Positions 1 to 5,281 are shown, numbered from the stretch's first letter. The stretch is 5,281 nucleotides of DNA from Alphaproteobacteria bacterium (GCA_020050695.1 JAGVKI010000046.1:1-5281), one strand, 5' to 3'. Numbers and translations: made by a program. Notes: generated by a model from the letters alone, not told the origin.

Positions 1-2
1 AT

Positions 3-818
3 GTAAAGGGTGCGATTAAAAGCGCGCCATCTGCAATAGGCAAGGGTTCTGTTTCGCACGGTCTGATGAATGCCGCCTTTATTGGCGGTTCTGCGCTCTC
101 GATGTTTGGTGATGCGCGCACCTTCAGCCAGAACCTTGAATCACTGCGTCAGATGTATGCCGATATGACCGGTGAAGACGTAAAGAACGTTTCTACCGTA
201 AAGTTGCTTACGGGCTCGGTGCCTGATTCGGTGGCCGCTGCACGTTCGCACCTGGTTAAGCAGTTCGGCATTAAGCAGGCATTTGATATTGGTAACATTG
301 CGCTCAACGCGATGATGATTCTCAATCATAAGATGGCCAGTGGCTGGAAAGCCTTTGCGGCCTTTGGCGCAGTAAGTGCTGCCTCCATGGCTGTAGATGC
401 GGTGATGGGTGAGTCTATTCTGCCTATCCACAAGGCATTCAGCGATGCCTATAAAACCGGTCAGGAAATCCCGCCGCAGTTTTATGCAGCCTATGTATTT
501 GCAGCCAGCAAAGATCTGCGCTCACATGGTGAGAAGGGGCAGGAATTTGCCATGCAGGTTGCGCAGGAATATGCAGCTGAGAAAGTAAGTCCTGGTCAGT
601 TGCTGCGCGAAATTGAAAGCGGCAAACTGATGGAACGCGTGAAGCAGATCAGCGTGAAAGCCGACAGGGCTCAGGCTGGTGTGCAGGAAGATACCGCACA
701 GGAGCAGATAGTGACACGTACAGCTGAACAGCGTGGTGAACGTCCTGTAGTGGGTAAGTTCACCAGTAAATTAAATCAAGAGGCTCAAATGGCCGCAGTG
801 GGGCATGGTATCGCCTAA
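3..818 (+). CDS. Ala/Gly-rich phage structural protein, 5'-truncated (tape-measure or ejection-protein position)
   Basis: The reading frame is open from the left edge. The first in-frame ATG (66) has no Shine-Dalgarno sequence, and 21 sense codons precede it, so the gene most likely begins outside the window and 66 is an internal Met. About 271 residues are visible. Counting from that Met, there are small-residue hydrophobic stretches at about 3-13 and 94-114, then a G-Q-E-I-P-P motif at 132-137, an Ala-rich helix at 138-148 and a charged helical stretch ending in an E-S-G-K-L-M-E segment near 184-190. The Gln/Glu/Arg-rich C-terminal tail looks flexible. No signal peptide can be judged because the N-terminus is missing. 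I do not recognise the family. The place just upstream of the DUF2460 gene is where RcGTA carries its tape measure, so this could be a tape-measure C-terminus or an internal ejection protein. That is inference from position and composition. Confidence 0.75.
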   Translation, partial: VKGAIKSAPSAIGKGSVSHGLMNAAFIGGSALSMFGDARTFSQNLESLRQMYADMTGEDVKNVSTVKLLTGSVPDSVAAARSHLVKQFGIKQAFDIGNIALNAMMILNHKMASGWKAFAAFGAVSAASMAVDAVMGESILPIHKAFSDAYKTGQEIPPQFYAAYVFAASKDLRSHGEKGQEFAMQVAQEYAAEKVSPGQLLREIESGKLMERVKQISVKADRAQAGVQEDTAQEQIVTRTAEQRGERPVVGKFTSKLNQEAQMAAVGHGIA

Positions 819-848
819 CGCTGCAACATAGAAAAAACAGGAAATACT

Positions 849-1835
849 ATGGTAGCCTATAACAATAATAACAACACAGGCGGATACAAAGGAACTGGTG
901 TCCAGACCGATACAGCTGAATCAGCTATTGGGATGGGACGTGCGGTTGCTGGCTTTGTTCCGGGCACACCCGGTAAGGTTGCGGATCTCGCACTGGCAGG
1001 CTTGCAAGGCGATGTTGAAGGCGAAAAAGAAGAGCAGCGCCTGAAAGACACTGGCCTTAATATTAACAAGCACGAAGGCAAATTTAACCCCTCTGTAAAA
1101 ACCCACCTGGAAAAACTTCGCGGACGTTGGAGAGGCCGGCTCGGTGAAGCTGGCGTTTCATTGGGCGGGGTAGCGGCAGGCGGTACTGCTGGAGTTGCGC
1201 TTGCTGGCGCTTTAGGTGTCGCAGGTGGTTTTGTAATACCCGTTGTAGGTGCTCCAATTGGCGCGGCAGCAGGTTCACTGATCGGCGGTGCTATCGGCGG
1301 CGGCGTTGCAAGCAAGGCGTATAACACAGCTTTCCCAATGGACGATAAAGACGAAGTTGACCTCATGATAAAAATCGTTGAAGCACAAAAGCAGGGGCAG
1401 GCTATACCCCCAGAGGCTATTTTTGCGCAATGGGCGGCCCAGCAGAAGGGAAGCATGGATATTCAGCTTAAGAAAGATTTGTACTCAAGGACAGGCCTGA
1501 CCAACTTCAACGATGCAGTTGAGCAGGGTAAGATGGCTGAACTCAATGCCATGATGAAGAAGGACGAGTACGAAATCCCAATGCGTGCTTATATGGGGGT
1601 ATCCCCTGATTATGAGAACCCTGATAAGCGAGTATCAGAGCAGGTGGCTGAATGGGTAAATACCGGTATGCTGCAGGGCAAGGACTTGTTGCTTGGCAGT
1701 GCTCACATTCCTAATATGTCGCTGGCGGATGCGCAGCGCGAAGGCTATTTAAGCGACGACCTGGCAGCACCAACCCTGCAAATGGGGCTTGATAACCGCA
1801 GCCAGAAAGAACCCTCCTACAGCATGTCTGTGTAA
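849..1835 (+). CDS. Gly/Ala-rich protein with glycine-zipper hydrophobic core, putative virion or DNA-ejection protein
   Basis: Complete 328-residue ORF. The start at 849 is supported by an AGGA (839-842) six bases upstream; the gap to the preceding gene is 30 bases. The N-terminus has a five-Asn run (residues 5-9), followed by a small-residue region and a charged stretch (about 58-100). Residues 101-153 form a long uncharged Gly/Ala/Val segment with many GxxxG spacings, able to form one or two membrane-inserting helices. A G-Q-A-I-P-P motif at 183-188 precedes an Ala/Gln-rich helix, and an E-Q-G-K-M-A-E segment lies at 225-231. The same order occurs in the upstream gene, suggesting distant paralogy. 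The C-terminal third is hydrophilic. I do not recognise the family. Glycine-rich hydrophobic cores are known in phage ejection and tape-measure proteins, so a membrane-crossing role during DNA delivery is a guess. A glycine-zipper membrane protein unrelated to the virion is the alternative. Confidence 0.85.
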   Translation: MVAYNNNNNTGGYKGTGVQTDTAESAIGMGRAVAGFVPGTPGKVADLALAGLQGDVEGEKEEQRLKDTGLNINKHEGKFNPSVKTHLEKLRGRWRGRLGEAGVSLGGVAAGGTAGVALAGALGVAGGFVIPVVGAPIGAAAGSLIGGAIGGGVASKAYNTAFPMDDKDEVDLMIKIVEAQKQGQAIPPEAIFAQWAAQQKGSMDIQLKKDLYSRTGLTNFNDAVEQGKMAELNAMMKKDEYEIPMRAYMGVSPDYENPDKRVSEQVAEWVNTGMLQGKDLLLGSAHIPNMSLADAQREGYLSDDLAAPTLQMGLDNRSQKEPSYSMSV

Positions 1836-1858
1836 TTCGATTTATATTCCAAATCCCG

Positions 1859-1885
1859 AAAGCCCGCTTTTAGCGGGCTTTTTTT
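1859..1885 (+). terminator. Intrinsic (Rho-independent) terminator
   Basis: A perfect six-pair GC-only stem (GCCCGC at 1862-1867, GCGGGC at 1873-1878) encloses a five-base TTTTA loop. It is extended by AAA (1859-1861) pairing with the first T's, and is followed by an uninterrupted run of seven T's (1879-1885). It lies 24 bases past the stop of the Gly/Ala-rich gene and 27 bases before the next start codon. It should end or attenuate transcription of the left module. The A-run before the stem makes a weaker reverse-strand terminator possible, but no minus-strand gene is nearby to use it. Confidence 0.92.
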
Positions 1886-1899
1886 ATTTCCACCTATTC

Positions 1900-1903
1900 A
1901 GGA
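1900..1903 (+). promoter_or_regulatory. Ribosome binding site of the DUF2460 gene
   Basis: AGGA lies nine bases before the ATG at 1913, just after the terminator T-run. It supports this start for the distal tail gene, whose protein then opens with the expected N-terminal M-A-F-x-E-x-R-F-P segment. Confidence 0.6.
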
Positions 1904-1912
1904 ATTTTACTT

Positions 1913-2515
1913 ATGGCGTTTATTGAAACACGTTTTCCTACGGATATTGCGTATGGCTCTTCCGGCGGCCCGGAATACTCAACCGATATTGTCATCACGC
2001 AAAGTGGGTATGAGCAGCGCAATGCCAACTGGGTTCAGGCACGTGCCAGTTATAACGTAGCGCATGGCATTAAAAGCCAGGCCCAGCTAGATATATTAAT
2101 AGCTTTCTTTCGTGCGCGCAGGGGCAGGGCTGACGGCTTTCGTTTTAAGGACTGGACCGATTTTAAAGCAGTTTCCCAAACCATAGGTGTGGGGGATGGC
2201 AGCGAAATTGAATTCCAGCTTGTTAAAACCTATAGCAGCGGTTCAGTAACGCAAACACGCACTATTACAAAACCAGTATCTGGCACTGTCAGCATATATT
2301 TTGATAGCGCATTGCAAGACGAGAGTGTTTATGAGGTGGACAGCACGACAGGTATTGTGACGTTTGACTCTCCACCTGCAAGCGGCGTGGAAATTACGGC
2401 GGCTTTTGAATTTGATGTACCGGTGCGTTTTGACACCGACCGTTTAAGCGCCAGCCTGGATTCTTACGCAAGCCACAGCTGGTATGATATTCCGCTAGTC
2501 GAAATCAAACTATAG
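1913..2515 (+). CDS. DUF2460 family distal tail protein (RcGTA gp12-like)
   Basis: A 200-residue protein of the DUF2460/TIGR02217 family, full length for the family. The diagnostic N-terminus (F-I-E-T-R-F-P, then I-A-Y-G-S-S-G-G-P at 12-20) is followed by the conserved block F-F-R-A-R-R-G-R-A-D-G-F-R-F-K-D-W-x-D-F at 65-84. The C-terminal half is beta-rich: a G-D-G-S-E-I-E-F-Q-L strand at 94-103, an R-T-I-T-K-P-V-S-G-T-V segment at 116-126 and a final P-V-R-F-D-T-D segment at 170-176. In RcGTA the homologue (Rcc01695) forms the distal ring joining tail tube to baseplate, so the same virion role is inferred. The gene opens the tail-tip run directly after a terminator and sits seven bases before the hub gene, so the two are probably translated from one message. 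No promoter is evident in the 27 bases between terminator and start, so transcription by read-through is possible. Confidence 0.93.
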   Translation: MAFIETRFPTDIAYGSSGGPEYSTDIVITQSGYEQRNANWVQARASYNVAHGIKSQAQLDILIAFFRARRGRADGFRFKDWTDFKAVSQTIGVGDGSEIEFQLVKTYSSGSVTQTRTITKPVSGTVSIYFDSALQDESVYEVDSTTGIVTFDSPPASGVEITAAFEFDVPVRFDTDRLSASLDSYASHSWYDIPLVEIKL

Positions 2516-2517
2516 GG
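2514..2517 (+). promoter_or_regulatory. Ribosome binding site of the hub gene, overlapping the upstream stop
   Basis: AGGG overlaps the TAG stop of the DUF2460 gene and lies five bases before the ATG at 2523. It fixes the hub start and suggests coupled translation of the two tail genes. Confidence 0.6.
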
Positions 2518-2522
2518 TTTCC

Positions 2523-3386
2523 ATGAAAACGATTTCCGAAGAACTTGCCGCACATATTGCCGGTGAAGTAACCACACTTGCCACTTGCTGGAAACTTACC
2601 CGAAAAGATACAAGCGTGCTCGGCTTTACCAATCATGATAAGGATATTGTGATTGATAGTGTATTATACAAAGCATCTACCGGTTTTACGCCGAGCACCA
2701 TTGAAAACACAGGTACACTCAGCGTGGATAACCTGGATGTGGAAGGTATGCTTTCTGCGGGTAGTCTTACTGAGAGCGATATATTGGCCGGTTTGTATGA
2801 CTTTGCTGATATTGAGATATTCCAGGTTAATTATACGGATCTTACGCAAGGCCGGCTTATTCTTAAAAAGGGCTGGCTAGGTGAGGTATCACTGCATAAA
2901 CAGCAGTTTATTGCAGAGGTGCGGGGGATGACACAAAAATTGTCCCAGACCATTGGGGAACTCTATTCCCCTTCATGCCGCGCGGCACTCGGTGATAATC
3001 GATGCAAGGTAAGCATGGCCGCTCATACGGTTACAGGCATTGTAACTGCTTCCAGTTCCGGTCAGCATATAACGGATGCAGACAGGGACGAAACCAGCGG
3101 GATATTTACCTCGGGTGTTATTACCTTTACCAGTGGCGCGAATAGCGGCATCAGTATGGAAGTGAAAGAATATATTCTGACCTCTGGTGTCGGCGGGCAG
3201 ATCATATTGGTGCTGCCATTACCCTATCCGGTTGCAGAAGGTGATAATTATAGCTTAACAAAAGGTTGCGACAAGACGGTTGCAACCTGCAGGCAAAGGT
3301 TCAATAACATATTGAATTTCAGGGGGGAACCGCATGTGCCCGGCCTTGATCGTATGCTTGAGACAGCAGGTACAAGAACAACGTAA
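2523..3386 (+). CDS. DUF2163 / phage BR0599-type tail hub protein (RcGTA gp13-like)
   Basis: A 287-residue protein of the DUF2163 family (TIGR02218), typical in length. The N-terminal domain shows the family pattern: a C-W-K-L-T-R-K-D segment at 22-29, L-G-F-T-N-H-D at 33-39, then Y-K-A-S-T-G-F-T-P-S at 49-58 and a V-D-N-L-D-V-E-G segment at 68-75. The C-terminal BR0599-type domain carries Y-S-P-S-C-R-A-x-L-G-D at 148-158 and ends with C-R-Q-R-F-N-N and F-R-G-E-P-H-V-P-G, conserved family features. Cysteines 152, 161, 249 and 256 have C-x8-C and C-x6-C spacing, like the iron-sulfur ligands of lambda gpL, so a [4Fe-4S] cluster in the tail tip is likely by analogy. The RcGTA homologue (Rcc01696) forms the hub at the tail tip. 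After it the tail order is interrupted by a 77-base AT-rich gap and two extra genes. Confidence 0.93.
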   Translation: MKTISEELAAHIAGEVTTLATCWKLTRKDTSVLGFTNHDKDIVIDSVLYKASTGFTPSTIENTGTLSVDNLDVEGMLSAGSLTESDILAGLYDFADIEIFQVNYTDLTQGRLILKKGWLGEVSLHKQQFIAEVRGMTQKLSQTIGELYSPSCRAALGDNRCKVSMAAHTVTGIVTASSSGQHITDADRDETSGIFTSGVITFTSGANSGISMEVKEYILTSGVGGQIILVLPLPYPVAEGDNYSLTKGCDKTVATCRQRFNNILNFRGEPHVPGLDRMLETAGTRTT

Positions 3387-3463
3387 ACTATTGGTTGTTT
3401 TAATGTTTTGTTTAGCTATGCCGTTGTATATTTCATGTAGAACAAACGAATAAAGATACTCCT

Positions 3464-3658
3464 ATGGAAATTATTCAGACATTCACACGCGGTCTTATTT
3501 CAGTCATGAAAGTGCTGGGCGCTCCATTGATGTACCGCTACCCGTATCGCACCTCTGCTGAAGGGTTGCATGCGGATTGGATGAATATTGGCAAGGATAT
3601 TGAAAGCGTCATGTCGAAACTTCAAGAACATGCGGATTATGGACAACGAGACGAGTAA
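3464..3658 (+). CDS. Small hypothetical protein, 64 residues
   Basis: I do not recognise this protein. It starts 77 bases after the hub gene, preceded only by a weak A/G-rich ribosome site (AAAGA, 3452-3456). The N-terminal third is a hydrophobic stretch with few charges (residues 6-24), followed by a Tyr/Arg/Pro turn (Y-R-Y-P-Y-R at 24-29). A charged helix follows, with A-D-W-M-N-I-G-K-D-I at 37-46 and a Glu/Asp/Lys-rich end. There is no convincing transmembrane helix, signal peptide or cysteine. Its last 20 bases overlap the likely start of the DUF2335 gene, so the pair is probably translationally coupled and may act together. RcGTA has no gene here between hub and peptidase. The codon choice resembles its neighbours, and the absence of a longer competing frame favours a real gene. 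Confidence 0.65.
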   Translation: MEIIQTFTRGLISVMKVLGAPLMYRYPYRTSAEGLHADWMNIGKDIESVMSKLQEHADYGQRDE

Positions 3659-4148
3659 TACTCAGCAGGATCCTTTTGAAAAACGCCCTATTAAAACTGG
3701 CGGGTACCGTCAGCAGGGTGGCAAGGATCGCATCCAAAACAGGACGGTAGAGATTCTGCCGCACCCTGAAGTGCTCGAAAGTTATAATTATGTGGTGGAT
3801 GGTTCAGCTAAAATGATCCTGACCATGTTTGAAATTGAACAAAAACACCGCCATGAGTGGGAAACGCAGGCACTGAGCATTTACCGTTTTTCTACCATGC
3901 TTGGCCAGTCACTGGGCTTTTTGATCGCGGTATCGGTATTTATTTCTGCCAGTGTTATCGGTATTTACGGCAATACCACCATTGCTGCCTTTATCTGGGT
4001 ATTTGGTATGGCGATTGTAGTAATGGCAGGCCTGGTATGGGCATATGCCAAGAGCATGGGCCAGCGTCCGTTGTTTGCCCGCCCGACCATGCGCACGCAT
4101 TTCCGTCCGCAGAAAGAAAAAGAGCGCGTCGAAACGCCCGAAGAGTAA
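3639..4148 (+). CDS. DUF2335 family membrane protein
   Basis: A 169-residue protein from the ATG at 3639. A nearby ATG (3630) and a TTG (3588) would lengthen it by 3 or 17 residues. None has a strong ribosome site, though an AAGA at 3624-3627 fits 3639 best. The N-terminal 35 residues are polar. The DUF2335 signature follows: L-P-H-P-E-V-L-E-S-Y at 40-49, D-G-S-A-K-M-I-L at 54-61, and E-I-E-Q-K-H-R-H-E-W-E at 65-75. Two hydrophobic helices (about 92-112 and 115-137) with a very short G-N-T-T turn form a membrane hairpin, and the C-terminal tail is basic and then acidic. The family's function is not established. Members are common in bacterial genomes and prophages. Lying just before a peptidoglycan peptidase, it could be a holin-like or host-modifying accessory protein, but no sequence feature proves either. 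Confidence 0.85.
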   Translation: MDNETSNTQQDPFEKRPIKTGGYRQQGGKDRIQNRTVEILPHPEVLESYNYVVDGSAKMILTMFEIEQKHRHEWETQALSIYRFSTMLGQSLGFLIAVSVFISASVIGIYGNTTIAAFIWVFGMAIVVMAGLVWAYAKSMGQRPLFARPTMRTHFRPQKEKERVETPEE

Positions 4149-4168
4149 TCCTCTAACCATCTATATGT

Positions 4169-4612
4169 ATGACCCACGCCATTGTAACAGCTGCACGCAG
4201 CTGGCTGGGTACTCGTTTTCATCATCAAGGCAGAATCAAACAAACCGCTACCCATAAAGGGGGCGTTGATTGTCTTGGCCTGCTTACAGGAATCGCGCAC
4301 GAACTAGACTTGCGTAGTGGCGATGGCACCCCGCTGGCCGCTTTTGATGAGACCGATTATCCCCACCAGCCCGATGTAATACGTCTAAAAACACGCCTGA
4401 ATGCATTGCTCAACGCTATAGCTATAACCGACATACAGCCCGCAGATATATTGCTGCTGAATGTTGATGGCTCTGCGCAGCATTTGGCGATAGTCACTGA
4501 TTTAGGAGATGAACTGGGCATTATCCATGCCTACGCACCTGCGCGGCAGGTGGTTGAACATCATCTAGACTCTTATTGGAACGCAGCCATTAGCGCCGCA
4601 TTTCGCATCTAA
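4169..4612 (+). CDS. NlpC/P60 family tail peptidase (RcGTA gp14-like)
   Basis: A 147-residue NlpC/P60-fold cysteine peptidase, of normal length for the phage tail type. The nucleophile is in G-V-D-C-L-G-L at 32-38 (Cys35). The catalytic His is in H-L-A-I-V at 105-109 (His105), and a third polar residue is probably His120 in the I-I-H-A-Y segment. The N-terminal A-R-S-W-L-G-T-R-F-H-H-Q-G helix (9-21) is the typical substrate-side start of the gp14 family. There is no signal peptide, which fits a protein built into the virion rather than exported. In RcGTA the homologue (Rcc01697) is carried in the tail tip and is thought to cut peptidoglycan peptide bonds during DNA entry. The start at 4169 is 20 bases after the DUF2335 stop and has no good ribosome site, so translation may depend on the upstream gene. 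All apparent catalytic residues are present, so it is probably active. Confidence 0.92.
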   Translation: MTHAIVTAARSWLGTRFHHQGRIKQTATHKGGVDCLGLLTGIAHELDLRSGDGTPLAAFDETDYPHQPDVIRLKTRLNALLNAIAITDIQPADILLLNVDGSAQHLAIVTDLGDELGIIHAYAPARQVVEHHLDSYWNAAISAAFRI

Positions 4613-4623
4613 ACATCATATCC

Positions 4624-4627
4624 GGGA
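4624..4627 (+). promoter_or_regulatory. Ribosome binding site deciding the start of the gp15-like gene
   Basis: GGGA sits five bases before the ATG at 4633 in the 20-base gap after the peptidase gene. It selects this frame over other overlapping open frames in the same stretch. Confidence 0.55.
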
Positions 4628-4632
4628 TTATT

Positions 4633-5281
4633 ATGGCATCTATTGTGTTAAGCGCTGTCGGCTCTAGCATTGGCAGCAGCACCGGCCTTCCATTTGCATC
4701 AACTATTATTTCCCAATTGGGCAGTAACCTTGATAGCGTTATTTTTCCTTCCTCAAAAAAGGCAAAGAACTATGAGGGCCCGCGCCTGGCTGACCTGGCG
4801 GTGCAGACTTCCACCTATGGCAAGAGCATACCCATTGTGTATGGCACTATGCGTATTGGGGGCAATATCATCTGGTCGCAGCCTATTAAAGAGACGGTCA
4901 ATACCGTTACCAGTTCGTCTGGCGGCGGTGGCGGCAAGGGAGGTGGCGGCAAGGTTACGCAAAGTTCCACCAGCTACAGTTACAGCATTACTCTTGCGAT
5001 TGGCATATGTGAAGGTGCGGTAGATGAGGTGCTACGTATATGGGCGGATGCCCGGCAGCTTGATTTGTCGCAATATACCCTGCGCATCTATAAAGGCGAT
5101 GAAGAGCAGCTTCCAGATAGCCTGATACAAGCCATTGAAGGCAGCGATAACACACCTGCATATCGCGGCCTTTCCTATGTTGTGTTCGAGGATTTCCAGT
5201 TAGCTGAATACGGAAACCGCATTCCTAACTTTACGTTTGAATTGCGTAAAAAAGCCCAATATCCCGACTATGACGGCGAGA
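4633..5281 (+). CDS. gp15-like tail tip / host-specificity 'megatron' protein, N-terminal part, cut at right edge
   Basis: The frame is open from the ATG at 4633 to the window end, giving 216 residues of a protein that in RcGTA (Rcc01698) and related prophages is usually well over 1,000 residues. Family marks: a small-residue N-terminus with hydrophobic patches, L-A-D-L-A-V-Q-T-S-T-Y-G at 52-63, I-P-I-V-Y-G-T-M-R-I-G-G-N-I-I-W at 66-81, a glycine linker (97-106), then Y-S-Y-S-I-T-L-A-I-G-I-C-E-G at 115-128, R-I-W-A-D at 135-139 and Y-R-G-L-S-Y-V-V-F-E-D-F at 178-189. These resemble the baseplate-type N-terminal domains shared with lambda gpJ-like proteins. The TIM-barrel (GTA_TIM) and Phage-tail_3 regions expected in this family would lie beyond the edge. 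The role is tail-tip assembly and host contact, by homology. Other open frames inside this stretch lack the family motifs and are shadows. Confidence 0.92.
   Translation, partial: MASIVLSAVGSSIGSSTGLPFASTIISQLGSNLDSVIFPSSKKAKNYEGPRLADLAVQTSTYGKSIPIVYGTMRIGGNIIWSQPIKETVNTVTSSSGGGGGKGGGGKVTQSSTSYSYSITLAIGICEGAVDEVLRIWADARQLDLSQYTLRIYKGDEEQLPDSLIQAIEGSDNTPAYRGLSYVVFEDFQLAEYGNRIPNFTFELRKKAQYPDYDGE

Noticed and set aside
1..6. ATG followed at once by TAA at the left edge
   Set aside because: It lies in another frame of the truncated gene and encodes nothing; chance occurrence.
66..68. ATG at 66 as the start of the first gene
   Set aside because: No Shine-Dalgarno sequence precedes it, and the frame is open back to the left edge with plausible protein sequence, so the gene is better treated as truncated.
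857..1456. Long minus-strand open frame, proline/alanine-rich
   Set aside because: It is the antisense shadow of the Gly/Ala-rich gene: Gly and Ala codons read backwards give Pro, Ala and Ser runs. It lacks family motifs.
1843..1848. TATATT as a -10 box for the tail-tip genes
   Set aside because: No -35 partner is visible, and a transcript from here would run straight into the terminator at 1859-1885.
3264..3290. GGTTGC repeats and GGTTGCAACC palindrome near the hub gene end
   Set aside because: They lie inside conserved coding sequence that includes the cysteine codons, with no T-run after them; the protein sequence explains them.
3404..3432. Possible sigma-70 promoter before the small ORF, with a TATATT -10 at 3427-3432
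   Set aside because: The -10-like hexamer is fair, but no hexamer at 16-18 bases upstream resembles TTGACA, and the whole gap is AT-rich, so the match is not convincing on its own.
3588..3638. TTG at 3588 as the start of the DUF2335 gene
   Set aside because: It would overlap the small ORF by 71 bases, has no good ribosome site and adds a stretch unlike the polar N-terminus usual for the family; ATG at 3639 (or 3630) is more plausible.
4670..5023. Plus-strand open frame of 117 codons
   Set aside because: It overlaps the gp15-like gene in another frame; only the frame from 4633 carries the conserved tail-tip motifs and a ribosome site.

Overview
The window is a stretch of phage-type structural genes, all on the + strand. 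It carries the tail-tip block shared by alphaproteobacterial gene transfer agents (GTAs, typified by RcGTA of Rhodobacter capsulatus) and related siphovirus-like prophages. Four adjacent families point to an alphaproteobacterium or one of its phages: a DUF2460 distal tail protein, a DUF2163/BR0599-type hub protein, an NlpC/P60 tail peptidase and a gp15-type 'megatron' tail protein. Base composition looks roughly balanced rather than the high G+C of many Rhodobacterales. This fits a lower-G+C alphaproteobacterium or a resident phage, but nothing in the window fixes the genus.

Layout. Positions 3-818 hold the 3' part of a gene entering from the left, an Ala/Gly-rich protein with hydrophobic segments. 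Positions 849-1835 hold a second, larger Gly/Ala-rich protein with a long glycine-zipper-like hydrophobic core. These two occupy the place where RcGTA has its tape-measure gene. They share a similar C-terminal arrangement around a G-Q-x-I-P-P motif, so they may be distant paralogues. A strong intrinsic terminator (1859-1885) closes this left module.

The tail-tip module follows: DUF2460 protein (1913-2515), DUF2163 hub (2523-3386), then a 77-base AT-rich gap and two genes that RcGTA lacks at this place. These are an unrecognised 64-residue ORF (3464-3658) and an overlapping two-helix DUF2335 membrane protein (3639-4148). The canonical order then resumes with the NlpC/P60 peptidase (4169-4612) and the start of the gp15-like gene (4633 to beyond the right edge).

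How the genes work together (by family knowledge): the distal tail protein caps the tail tube, the hub closes the tip, the peptidase opens a path through the peptidoglycan, and the gp15-like protein forms the central tip/fibre assembly that contacts the host. The hub has a four-cysteine pattern (C-x8-C and C-x6-C) matching the iron-sulfur ligand spacing of lambda gpL. The window does not show head, terminase, integrase or lysis genes, so it cannot decide between a GTA, an intact prophage and a remnant. No tRNA, rRNA, CRISPR array, insertion sequence or attachment site was seen, and there is no gene-free stretch longer than 300 bases.
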